Source of the DNA: Oleomonas cavernae
Lineage (GTDB): Bacteria > Pseudomonadota > Alphaproteobacteria > Zavarziniales > Zavarziniaceae
Direction of reading: 5' to 3'
Assembly (NCBI RefSeq): GCF_003590945.1
Contig: NZ_QYUK01000011.1
Span: 586,001-650,000 of the forward strand
DNA length: 64,000 nucleotides
Shown: piece by piece, positions 46,175-54,606 of the stretch
Position numbering within the stretch: the stretch's first letter is position 1
How the letters are laid out: every line of letters begins with the position of its first letter
The notes under the pieces: generated by a model
Database searches by the model: none
What the model was told of the DNA's origin: nothing
What the model saw: only the letters and a program-made list of their open reading frames with translations
Made by a program: the position numbers and the translations under genes

Positions 46175-47151
46175 GACGCGGAAGCCCGGCTGGCGAAGCG
46201 CTGATAAAGCAGGGTCATGACGCAGGCGACGGTCATGAAGACGCCGGCCTCGATCGCGGTGATGCCGATCTGCTGGCCGGTGGGCCGGCTGCCGAAGGCA
46301 TCGTAATCGAGGAAGTTATGGCCCAGCGCCAGGGTGGCGAGGCCGGTGCCGCCATAGGTGAGGACGCCCAGCGCCATGATGGCGCGCAGCACCCGTTCGG
46401 GCACCAGCAGGTTCAGCCGCTCGACGCCGAAGACGAGGCCGAAGAGGATCAGGCCTCCCCCTAAGATGGCGCCGGCCTGGAAGCCGCCGCCGGGGCTGTA
46501 GGCACCGTGGAATTGCACATAGGGCGCCAGGAACAGGGTCAGCGGCACGAGCAGCGTGGCCACGGCGCGCAGCACTACGTCGCGGTCGGCCCGTGCCGGG
46601 GCATCGCCGCGGCCAGGGCGCCGCGACGGCGCGCCGCCGGTCAGCAGCAGCAGCACACCGAGGCCGGCCGTGAACACCACCACCACCTCGCCCAGGGTGT
46701 CATAACCGCGATAGCTGGCCAGGACCGAGGTGACGACATTGGGAATGGCGATCTCGCTGCCGCTTTCCTGGAGGTAGTGGGGCGCGACGTGGCCCTGGGC
46801 GGGGGCGCGGGCATCGCCGAAGCGCGGCAGCTCCAGGGTGCCGTAGGCCAGCGCCAGGCCGGTAAGTACGCAGACGCCGACGCCGATCGCCGAGGCCGGC
46901 CGGCCGCGCCGGCGTTCCTGCCGCCCGGTCAGGCGCAGGGCGGTGACGATCAGGACGGTGGAAACGCCGGCCCCCACGCAAGCCTCGGTAAAGGCGACGT
47001 CGGGCGCATCGAACAGCACGAACAGGGCGCAGCAGGTGAAGCTGAAGATGCCCGACAGCATGGTGACGACCAGCAAGTCGCTCAGGAAGGCCATGGCCAC
47101 CGCCAGCGCCACCAGGGCGCCGAGCAGGCCGATCATCAGCATGGTCTCCAT
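46171..47151 (-). CDS. mnhB: MbhD-MbhE-MnhB fused antiporter subunit
   Basis: The 326-residue protein starts at 47151 (METMLMIGLLG). It combines a DUF4040/MbhD domain (FDAPDVAFTEACVGAGVST), an MbhE-like middle and a C-terminal MnhB domain (YVQFHGAYSPGGGFQAGAIL). In classic Mrp systems the MbhD and MbhE parts are the C-terminus of MrpA. As sequenced, the frame is open with mnhG upstream, but a TAA appears 4 bases before this ATG if one G is added at 47161-47164, so a separate gene is more likely. Confidence 0.83.
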   Translation of the reverse strand: METMLMIGLLGALVALAVAMAFLSDLLVVTMLSGIFSFTCCALFVLFDAPDVAFTEACVGAGVSTVLIVTALRLTGRQERRRGRPASAIGVGVCVLTGLALAYGTLELPRFGDARAPAQGHVAPHYLQESGSEIAIPNVVTSVLASYRGYDTLGEVVVVFTAGLGVLLLLTGGAPSRRPGRGDAPARADRDVVLRAVATLLVPLTLFLAPYVQFHGAYSPGGGFQAGAILGGGLILFGLVFGVERLNLLVPERVLRAIMALGVLTYGGTGLATLALGHNFLDYDAFGSRPTGQQIGITAIEAGVFMTVACVMTLLYQRFASRASAS

Positions 47152-47155
47152 GGGC

Positions 47156-47508
47156 TTACTCCCCGGGCCGGCGGGCGGCAGCTTGTCGCCGTCCAGCACC
47201 GGGCGCAGGCCCGTGCGGAAGGCGGCCCGCGCCAGGGCATGGCACGCCGCCGGCGACGCGAACAGGGCGACGATCAGCACGACGAGAAGTTTCAGCGCGA
47301 CCAGGACATCGGGCGACAGCACGGCGAGTCCGGCCAGGATGCCGATCGCCCCCAGGGTGTCGGTCACCCCGGCGGCATGGGCCCTGGTATAGAAGTCGGG
47401 CAGGCGCAGCAGCCCGACCGCCCCGACCAGGGCGGCCAGCGCGCCGATGGCAACCATCCCGCCGCCCAAAATGCTGCGCAGCAATTCGATCAGCTCCGCG
47501 CCGCTCAT
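47156..47508 (-). CDS. mnhG: Na+/H+ antiporter subunit G (frame broken near its end)
   Basis: A MnhG/PhaG protein with three spans: LLRLPDFYTRAHAAGVTDT is the family signature. As sequenced it reads through into the mnhB gene as a 445-residue product. Adding one G to the run at 47161-47164 makes the sequence end PPAGPGE with TAA at 47156, giving 117 residues, the normal size. The start overlaps the mnhF stop by 4 bases (ATGA). The apparent G-B fusion is therefore probably false. Confidence 0.82.
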
Positions 47509-47768
47509 GCCCGGTCCTTCTCGCCGATCAGGTAGCGCATGACCGCCACGGTGCCGATCAGGTTGAGCACGGCATAGACCAGGGCGATGTCGATGAAGTC
47601 GAAACGGCCGGTGGCAAAGCCCAGGACGGCGATCAGCAGGATGGTTTTCGTGCCGATCAGGTTCAGCGCCAGGATCCGGTCGAACACCGTCGGCCCGGCC
47701 AGCGCCCGAATCAGCGCGAGCCCGAAGGTGGCAAGCAGGGCGGTGGCCGCGGCGGCATAGAGGCTCAT
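47505..47768 (-). CDS. mnhF: Na+/H+ antiporter subunit F
   Basis: The 87-residue protein starts at 47768 (MSLYAAAATALLATFGL) and has three spans with the MnhF signature RALAGPTVFDRILALNLIGT. It lies 10 bases after mnhE and overlaps mnhG. The order E-F-G-(D/E-B)-C-D follows archaeal mbhABCDEFGH. Confidence 0.9.
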   Translation of the reverse strand: MSLYAAAATALLATFGLALIRALAGPTVFDRILALNLIGTKTILLIAVLGFATGRFDFIDIALVYAVLNLIGTVAVMRYLIGEKDRA

Positions 47769-47778
47769 GACCGGCGGA

Positions 47779-48264
47779 TCACGGGCGCGCGCCCCGGAAA
47801 CGTGCATCGAGGGCGGTGCAGCGGCGGTTCATTTCGCCCTCGGCCAAACTACCCAGGCCGTCGCGGCGCAGGGCGTGGACAAGAAAATGATCGCCTTCCG
47901 CGACAACCGTCACCGTACCGGGGGTAAGCGTGATCGAATTGGCGTAAAGAGCGCGGAAAACCTGGCTTTTCTGGCTGGCCGGGAGCCAGGCCATGGCCGG
48001 CGAAATGCGGCCGCGCAGGATCGCCACGATGACGTCGAAATTCGCTTTCAGGATTTCGACCAGCAGCCAGCCCCAGTAGCCGACGATGCCGGCGATCAGC
48101 GTAAACGGTTGAAAATCCCGGGAGATCAGGCCCAGGTGAGACACCAGCGCAACGACGCCGACGACCGACAGGACCGAGGTGGCCAGGAGAAACGGGGAGA
48201 AATGGCCGGACAAGCCCACCCACAGCAAGTAGAACGCCGACCCCAGCAAAATACGTTGCGTCAC
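47779..48264 (-). CDS. mnhE: Na+/H+ antiporter subunit E
   Basis: The 161-residue protein is the first gene of the operon, from GTG 48264 (MTQRILLGSAFYLLWVGL) with a GGGAGG ribosome site. The MnhE family pattern is GWLLVEILKANFDVIVAIL and NSITLTPGTVTV. A longer frame upstream lacks family similarity. The operon as a whole should exchange Na+ or another monovalent cation for protons, supporting pH and salt balance. Confidence 0.9.
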   Translation of the reverse strand: MTQRILLGSAFYLLWVGLSGHFSPFLLATSVLSVVGVVALVSHLGLISRDFQPFTLIAGIVGYWGWLLVEILKANFDVIVAILRGRISPAMAWLPASQKSQVFRALYANSITLTPGTVTVVAEGDHFLVHALRRDGLGSLAEGEMNRRCTALDARFRGARP

Positions 48265-48560
48265 CGGCCTCCCTTTCGCGCAGATAACGCCGCCGAACAG
48301 GCCGGTACTGTGCAGTATTGATGCTGCCTTGAAAACCCCAAGGTGGTGGCAACAGGCCCGCCTGCAGGTTGCGATGCAGCATTGAGATGAAGCGTTTCGG
48401 TGGCAAATTCCACCCGTCACAAATCATTCTTCGTGACAGTCATAAATCCTGGTGGGAATATGGCGTCATAAAGAACGCAGGAAAAACTGCGCGTGAAATT
48501 AGGGGGATAGCTCGAAAAGGTGACCAACGTGTCATCTTTTCCGTGTGGGAAGAGTTGCTC
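48265..48560. other. Divergent leader between mnhE and the cold-shock gene
   Basis: This 296-base region has no gene. Its half next to the cold-shock gene (about 48420-48560) is clearly AT-richer than the window and includes ATAAAGAACGCAGG and GGGATAGCTCG. A long structured 5' leader, common for cold-shock genes, would fit. Promoters for both directions must lie here. Confidence 0.45.
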
Positions 48561-49094
48561 ATGGAACATCTCATGGCGGCGGGTGGCGGCGCCGATATCG
48601 CCACAATCGAAATCTCGGGCCGGGTGAAGTGGTTTGACATGACGAAGGGCTATGGCTTCGTCACACCGGGGGACGGCCAGGGAGATATCTTGTTGCATTT
48701 GTCGGCGCTGCGCCAGGCAGGGCTCGACCATGTCGACGAGGGCGCCACCTTGCGCTGCGAGGCGGTGCGCCGACCGAAGGGCTTCCAGGCGCTGCGGGTA
48801 ATCGATCACGACCCGTCGACCGCCCTGCCTTCGGACCGGCTGCGACCACCGCCGCGCCGCGCCCTGCCGCCGATCGAAGACGCCGGCACACCGGTCGAGG
48901 CCACCGTCAAGTGGTTCAACCGGGCGCGCGGCTACGGCTTCGTGTCGCGCGGCGAGGGCACGCCCGACATCTTCGTGCACATGGAGGTGTTACGCCGTTC
49001 GGGCGTCGTCGAAGTGGCGCCGGGCCAGACGGTGATGGTGCGCATCGTCGAAAGCGACAAGGGGCCGCAGGTCGCCGAACTCAAACCGGCCTGA
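48561..49094 (+). CDS. Twin cold-shock-domain protein
   Basis: The 177-residue protein has two cold-shock domains: about residues 14-80 ([20 protein letters not shown]) and 112-175 ([20 protein letters not shown]), each with RNP1-type GYGFV and a later DI(L/F)-x-H motif, joined by a Pro/Arg-rich linker. It binds single-stranded RNA or DNA and probably acts as an RNA chaperone. The start at 48561 has GGAAGAG 6 bases upstream. Two-domain CSPs are typical of alphaproteobacteria. Confidence 0.9.
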   Translation: MEHLMAAGGGADIATIEISGRVKWFDMTKGYGFVTPGDGQGDILLHLSALRQAGLDHVDEGATLRCEAVRRPKGFQALRVIDHDPSTALPSDRLRPPPRRALPPIEDAGTPVEATVKWFNRARGYGFVSRGEGTPDIFVHMEVLRRSGVVEVAPGQTVMVRIVESDKGPQVAELKPA

Positions 49095-49124
49095 CCGGCC
49101 GGTTGCCTCGGGGGAGAGGGAGCA

Positions 49125-49150
49125 CGGCGCGGTTCGCCAGAACCGCGCCG
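49125..49150 (+). terminator. Hairpin terminator of the cold-shock gene
   Basis: CGGCGCGGTTC and GAACCGCGCCG form a perfect 11-bp stem with a GCCA loop, 30 bases after the cold-shock stop. No T-tract follows, so it may be a weak or mRNA-stabilising terminator. Confidence 0.6.
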
Positions 49151-49188
49151 CTTGCTCGTCAGCAGGCTCGTAAACCCGGGTTAGACAT

Positions 49189-49307
49189 CCTGCGTCCTTC
49201 GAGACGCCACTCTTCGAGTGGCTCCTTGAGGCATGAGGTAAGTCTTTTTGCCATAAAGATTTTCCTCATCCTGAGGAGGCCCGCAGGGCCGTCTCGAAGG
49301 ACGCAGG
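49189..49307. repeat. Family D palindromic intergenic repeat
   Basis: CCTGCGTCCTTCGAGACG (49189-49206) and its exact inverse (49290-49307) frame inner arms with GAGGCATGAGG and CCTCATCCTGAGG. It lies between the convergent cold-shock and thiY genes. Confidence 0.8.
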
Positions 49308-49326
49308 GTGCCGATGCCACGCAGCG

Positions 49327-50265
49327 TTACTTCGGAAATGCGGCATAGGTCTGCGGCGGCGAGACCTTGGCGATCAGGCCGGCCTGATGCAGGAAGCTCG
49401 CCGCCCGGGTGAAACGCCCGGGGTCCAGCGCCGCCGGGCTGGCCGCGAAGCGCGGCAGGGTCAAGGCCCAGGCCTGCCTGTTCAATTCGTCGTTCAACTC
49501 GGGATAGGCCGCGATGAACGCCGCCCAGGCCTCGTCCGGGTGGTTGATGGTGTAACGTGCCCCGTCTTCCAGGGCGGCGACGAAGCGGGCGATGCGGGGG
49601 TCGTCGGCCTTGTCCGCGCCGGCCGCGATGATCAGCTCGTCATAGGACGGCACGCCATGATCCTCGACCGGGAAAATGCGCGCGGGCTTGCCCAGCAGGG
49701 CCATTTCCGGGATCTCGAAATTGCGGTAGGCGCCGATCACCGCATCGACCTGGCCCGCGGCGAGCGAGGTCGCCAGGGCGAAATTGACGTTCACCAGTTG
49801 CACATCGGCATTGGTCAGGCCCGCGGTCGCCAGCATGGTGTTGAGCAGGGCATCCTCGAAGCCTGCCACCGAATAGCCGATCTTGCGGCCTTTGAGGTCG
49901 GCGATCGATTTGACCGGCCCGTCGGCCAGCACCGCAAGGCAGTTCAGCGGCGTGTCGATCAGGGTCGCCACGCGTTTCAGCGGCAGGCCCTGGTCGACCA
50001 GCAGGACCAGTTGCGGCTGGTAGGTCACGGCTAGGTCGGCCTGGCCGGCGGCGACCAGCTTGGGGGGATCGTTGGGATCGGACGGCGCGATCAGTTCCAC
50101 CTCCAGCCCGCGCGCGGCGAAATAGCCTTGGGTCTTGGCCAGGATCAGCGGGGCGTGGTCGGGATTGACCGCCCAGTCGAGCAGCACGGTCAGCTTGTCG
50201 GCCGCGGCGGCGGGCGTTGCGGCGAGGCAGGCAAGGCCCAGGATCAGGGCGCGAAGTCGCTTCAT
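49327..50265 (-). CDS. thiY: Thiamine-precursor ABC transporter substrate-binding protein (ThiY/NMT1-like)
   Basis: The 312-residue secreted protein has a signal peptide (cleavage near AAAADK) and the NMT1/ThiY fold: LTVLLDWAVNPDHAPLILAK, GQADLAVTYQPQLVLL and GRKIGYSVAGFEDALL. ThiY binds formylaminopyrimidine-type thiamine precursors. The gene follows thiX by 4 bases and the group is led by a TPP riboswitch, which strongly supports a thiamine-related substrate. Whether HMP or a degradation product is transported is not resolved. Confidence 0.88.
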   Translation of the reverse strand: MKRLRALILGLACLAATPAAAADKLTVLLDWAVNPDHAPLILAKTQGYFAARGLEVELIAPSDPNDPPKLVAAGQADLAVTYQPQLVLLVDQGLPLKRVATLIDTPLNCLAVLADGPVKSIADLKGRKIGYSVAGFEDALLNTMLATAGLTNADVQLVNVNFALATSLAAGQVDAVIGAYRNFEIPEMALLGKPARIFPVEDHGVPSYDELIIAAGADKADDPRIARFVAALEDGARYTINHPDEAWAAFIAAYPELNDELNRQAWALTLPRFAASPAALDPGRFTRAASFLHQAGLIAKVSPPQTYAAFPK

Positions 50266-50269
50266 GGGG

Positions 50270-51055
50270 TCAACTATCCGTCAGGGTTGCAGGGTCGGAG
50301 GATTGGGCCCAGGGCGTCGCCCGGCGCATCAGCCGGTCGACACCCAGGTAAAGCAGCAGGGCCAGGGCCGCGAGCACGATCAGGGCGGCGAACATCAGGT
50401 CGATCTTGGCCCGGGCATTGGCATGCAGCATCAGCCAGCCCAGCCCCCCGGCCGAGCCGACCCATTCGCCCACCACGGCACCGATGGGCGCCACGGCGGC
50501 GGCGATGCGCAGGCCCGAGCCCAGGGCGGGCAGCGCCGCGGGACCATAGAGGTGGCGCAACAGGCGCCAGCGCCCGCCCGGCCGCTGCACCCCGCCGGTC
50601 ATCACCCGGGCCAGGTCGGCCAGGCCCGGTTCCAGCCGGGCGATGCCGTCGGCCAGGGCCACGGTCACGGGAAAGAAGATGATCACGCAGGCCATGGCGA
50701 TCTTCGACGCCATGCCATAGCCCAGCCACATCACCAGCAGGGGCGCCACGGCAAAGACCGGGATGGCCTGGCTGGCGATCACCAGCGGCAGCACCAGGCG
50801 CCGCAAGCGCGTGGTCGAGGCCAGCAGCACCGCCGTGGCGATGCCCAGCAAGGTGCCCAGCAGCAGGCCGGCGGCAATTTCAATCAGGGTCGTGGCGCCG
50901 TGGGCCAGCAACAGGTCGCGTTGCCGCCACAAGGTCTCGGCGACCGCCAGAGGCGAGGGCAGGATGAAGAACGGCACGTCGGTCAGCAGGATGATCGCCT
51001 GCCACAGGCCGATCAGGACCGCGAAGGCCGCCAGGGCGGCCAGCAGCTTGGTCAT
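50270..51055 (-). CDS. thiX: Thiamine-precursor ABC transporter permease (ThiX-like)
   Basis: The 261-residue permease of the SsuC/TauC family has about six spans and an EAA-type loop (GGVQRPGGRWRLLRHLYGPAALPALG in part). It overlaps the ATPase gene by 4 bases and precedes thiY. It moves the pyrimidine precursor into the cytoplasm. Confidence 0.88.
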   Translation of the reverse strand: MTKLLAALAAFAVLIGLWQAIILLTDVPFFILPSPLAVAETLWRQRDLLLAHGATTLIEIAAGLLLGTLLGIATAVLLASTTRLRRLVLPLVIASQAIPVFAVAPLLVMWLGYGMASKIAMACVIIFFPVTVALADGIARLEPGLADLARVMTGGVQRPGGRWRLLRHLYGPAALPALGSGLRIAAAVAPIGAVVGEWVGSAGGLGWLMLHANARAKIDLMFAALIVLAALALLLYLGVDRLMRRATPWAQSSDPATLTDS

Positions 51056-51813
51056 GCCATGGCCCCCAGCAGGGCCAGCAGCGCGGCCTGGGCGGCTGCC
51101 ACGGCGGCATCGCCCAGGCTGCGCGGCACGGGCTGCGGCGGCAGGGCCAGCGTGGTCAATTGCGCCGGCTCGCCGCGCAGGACGTGGACGGCATCGCCCA
51201 GGCGCAGCGCCTCGCCCGGGTCGTGGGTGACCAGCAGCACGGTGCGGCCGGCCAGCAGGCGGGCGGTGGTGGTTTGCAGGCGGTGGCGGGTGACCGCGTC
51301 GAGGGCCGAGAAGGGCTCGTCCATCAGCACGACCGGCCGGTTTTCATAGAGGGTGCGGGCCAGGGCCACGCGCTGGCGCTGGCCGCCCGACAGGGCGCGC
51401 GGCGGCAGGGCGGCGGCCGCGTCCAGTTCGACCAGGTCGAGCAGGTGGCGGGCGCGGGCGGGATCGACCGCCTCGCCGCGCAGGCGGGCCCCCAGGGTCA
51501 CATTGTCGAGCAGCGAGGCCCAGGGCAGCAGGTGGTCGCGCTGGTCCATCAGGGCGACGCGGCCGGGCAGGGGCAGGCCATCGCTGGCCTTGACCGTGCC
51601 GGTGGCGCCCGCGGGGGCGAGGCCCGCCAGCAGGCGCAGCAGGCTGGACTTGCCCACGCCGCTGGGCCCCAGCAGGCAGGCGGTGTGGCCGGCCTCGACG
51701 GCAAGGTCGAGACCGGCAAAGTAGACGCGATCGCCGAAGCGCAGGGCGGCGGACTCGATGGCGAGCGCCGGAGCGGTAAAGGCACGTGCGGTCGAACTGA
51801 CCGTATCGATCAT
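51052..51813 (-). CDS. thiZ: Thiamine-precursor ABC transporter ATPase (ThiZ-like)
   Basis: The 253-residue ATPase has Walker A GPSGVGKSSLL, signature LSGGQRQRVALART, Walker B VVLMDEPFSALD and switch His LLVTHDPGEA. The start at 51813 (MIDTVSS) is chosen because AGGGA, the conserved last part of the TPP riboswitch, is 8 bases upstream and would act as its ribosome site. ATG 51822 lies within that site. The gene is first in the operon thiZ-thiX-thiY. Confidence 0.88.
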   Translation of the reverse strand: MIDTVSSTARAFTAPALAIESAALRFGDRVYFAGLDLAVEAGHTACLLGPSGVGKSSLLRLLAGLAPAGATGTVKASDGLPLPGRVALMDQRDHLLPWASLLDNVTLGARLRGEAVDPARARHLLDLVELDAAAALPPRALSGGQRQRVALARTLYENRPVVLMDEPFSALDAVTRHRLQTTTARLLAGRTVLLVTHDPGEALRLGDAVHVLRGEPAQLTTLALPPQPVPRSLGDAAVAAAQAALLALLGAMA

Positions 51814-51821
51814 GACACCCA

Positions 51822-51906
51822 TCCCTACGCCGGTGCGAACCGGATCAGGTTCTAGGGGTCGTTCCCAAGTGGAACCTCTCAGCCGGCGCTCCGGCTCCCC
51901 GAGTGA
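51822..51906 (-). promoter_or_regulatory. TPP riboswitch (THI element)
   Basis: Read on the minus strand this shows the TPP aptamer core in order: CGGGGAGCC, CTGAGAGG (51875-51882), GACCCCTAGAACCTGATC (51843-51860), then GCACCGGCGTAGGGA at the 3' end. The 3' GTAGGGA overlaps the likely ribosome binding site of thiZ, so TPP binding would hide it and stop translation. It controls the thiZXY operon. Confidence 0.92.
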
Positions 51907-51970
51907 AGAGGCGGGGACTATGACCGCTCGGCGCTTGACGGGCAAGAGGCTCGTGGGCAGGGTCTGTCCC

Positions 51971-52420
51971 ATGTCGACCTTGCTGCGCCGCCTGTGTGCT
52001 CCCGCCCTCCTAGTACTGGCGCTCGTCCGTGCCGGTGCCGCCCACGCCGAACAGCTCACCATCGTCTCGGCCGCCGGCACCCGGCACGCCTTTCAGGTCG
52101 AGATCGCCGACGAGGATGCCGAGCGGATGAAGGGGCTGATGTTCCGCGAACAACTGGCATCCGATGCCGGCATGCTGTTCCTCTATCCGCGGCCGGTCGG
52201 CATCGTCATGTGGATGAAGAACACGCCCCTGCCGCTCGACATGCTGTTCGTCGACCAGAAGGGCATCATCACCTCGATCGCGGCCGACACCGTGCCCTAC
52301 AGCACCGACCGCATCCCCGCCGACCGTCTGGTGATCGGCGTGCTGGAAGTCAACGCCGGCACCGCCGCGCGCCTGCACATCGTGCCCGGCGACCGGATCG
52401 ACTACCCCGCCTTCCGCTGA
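51971..52420 (+). CDS. DUF192 secreted protein
   Basis: The 149-residue protein has an N-terminal signal sequence (LCAPALLVLALVRAGAAHA) and the DUF192 domain: HAFQVEIADEDAERMKGLMF, MWMKNTPLPLDMLFVD, and EVNAGTAARLHIVPGDRI. DUF192 proteins are small secreted or periplasmic beta proteins of unknown function, often with a conserved M-W-M-K-N-T loop. The ATG at 51971 follows GTGGGCAGGG. It is divergent from thiZ. Confidence 0.85.
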   Translation: MSTLLRRLCAPALLVLALVRAGAAHAEQLTIVSAAGTRHAFQVEIADEDAERMKGLMFREQLASDAGMLFLYPRPVGIVMWMKNTPLPLDMLFVDQKGIITSIAADTVPYSTDRIPADRLVIGVLEVNAGTAARLHIVPGDRIDYPAFR

Positions 52421-52432
52421 CGGCCGCCCCCG

Positions 52433-53050
52433 CTAGGGCCGGAACGCCGCCCTGACCTTGGGCGCATTGGCGACCCGCTCGGTCAGGTCGGCCAGGAGGG
52501 TGCGCATCGCCTCGCTCATCGCGGCGGCCAGGATCGCCGGGATGTTGTCGCAGGTCAGCGCCAGGACATCCTCGGCCTTGCCCGTTGCCTCGCGGCTGGT
52601 TTCATAGATCTTGCCGTCGGGCCCCTCGAGCCGTAGGGAGGCCGAGAGTTCGGCCGTCGCCCTGAACACGGTCTCGAGCAGGCCCACCTCGAGCTTGCCC
52701 CGATAGTCGACCTCGTCGACCGCCAGCGCGATGGTGCGCGGCGCGGCGGGATCGTCGGGCGCCACCTGGGCAAACACCTGGCGCAGCGAGGCCAGGGCCG
52801 CGATGCGGAAAGCCACGCTGGCGTCGACCTCGAAGACATGGCCGTTGCAGGGGCCGGGGCGCGCCCGGCGATGGCGGTCGAGTTCCCCGGTATCGACGAT
52901 CAGGCCGACCGGGCCGGGCAAGGGCGCCTCCAGGCTGATTTCGATCGGCGCTGGCGGTGGCGGCGTCACGGCGGCATTGTAGCTGCAGCCGGCAGCCGCG
53001 AGCGCGATCAGCGATGCCGCGAGGGGGCGGCGGAAGCTATGATGTTCCAG
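52433..53050 (-). CDS. Hypothetical lipoprotein, unusual start
   Basis: I do not recognise the family. The mature part reads SYNAAVTPPPPAPIEISLE and then a beta/alpha mixed domain (DDPAAPRTIALAVDEVDY; ASLRLEGPDG) ending AAFRP. The first standard start (GTG 52969) lies after a perfect lipobox, LIALAAAGC, whose Cys codon is at 52985-52987. Upstream residues HHSFRRPLAASLI form a typical signal with no ATG, GTG or TTG before them. CTG at 53050 (with GGGAAA upstream) is the best start candidate, giving 205 residues. A local sequence error is also possible. Confidence 0.62.
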   Translation of the reverse strand: MEHHSFRRPLAASLIALAAAGCSYNAAVTPPPPAPIEISLEAPLPGPVGLIVDTGELDRHRRARPGPCNGHVFEVDASVAFRIAALASLRQVFAQVAPDDPAAPRTIALAVDEVDYRGKLEVGLLETVFRATAELSASLRLEGPDGKIYETSREATGKAEDVLALTCDNIPAILAAAMSEAMRTLLADLTERVANAPKVRAAFRP

Positions 53051-53133
53051 GATCGAGGTTTCCCGTGCTGAGTGTTGCGCCTCGAAGGATTGTATAGATT
53101 GGTGAGATGATCGCTATGGGGGAATTGGGCGGC

Positions 53134-54024
<891 letters not shown>

Positions 54025-54033
54025 GAGAAGGGC

Positions 54034-54585
54034 ATGTTCGGTTGGATTGTGCTGGGGCTGGTTGTCCTCGTCGTCCTCTATGCGATTGCGACCTACAACG
54101 GCCTGGTCGCGGGCAAGAACCAGGTGCTGGCCGGCTGGAAGCAGATCGATGTCCAGCTCAAGCGCCGCTACGACCTCATTCCCAACCTGGTCGAGGTCGC
54201 CAAGGATTACATGGGCTACGAGCAGGAAACCCTGCAGAAGGTGATCGCCGCCCGCAATACCGCGATGGCCGCGACCACGCCCGCCGCCGCCGGCGCCGCC
54301 GAGGCACAGCTTTCAGGCGCCCTGGGCAAGTTCTTCGCCCTGGCCGAATCCTATCCAGACCTCAAGGCGAACGACAATGTCCGCACCTTGATGGAGGAGC
54401 TGACCTCGACCGAGAACAAGATCGCCTTCGCGCGCCAGCACTACAACGACAGCGCCATGACCCAGAACAACAGGATCGAGCAGTTCCCCTCGAACATCGT
54501 GGCGCGCATGGGCGGCTTTGGCCCCCATGAGTATTTCGAGGTGCCGGAGACGGAAAAGGCGCCGGTCAAGGTCGACCTGCGCTAG
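54034..54585 (+). CDS. lemA: LemA family protein
   Basis: The 183-residue protein has an N-terminal membrane span (about 2-20) and the helical LemA domain: TYNGLVAGKNQVLAGWKQID, RYDLIPNLVEVAKDYM and ENKIAFARQHYNDS. LemA proteins lie at the cytoplasmic membrane with a periplasmic helical part and often pair with M48 peptidases, as here (21 bases downstream). The exact role is unknown; links to envelope stress are suspected. Confidence 0.9.
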   Translation: MFGWIVLGLVVLVVLYAIATYNGLVAGKNQVLAGWKQIDVQLKRRYDLIPNLVEVAKDYMGYEQETLQKVIAARNTAMAATTPAAAGAAEAQLSGALGKFFALAESYPDLKANDNVRTLMEELTSTENKIAFARQHYNDSAMTQNNRIEQFPSNIVARMGGFGPHEYFEVPETEKAPVKVDLR

Positions 54586-54606
54586 GTATCGCGACGGGAG
54601 GCGGGC

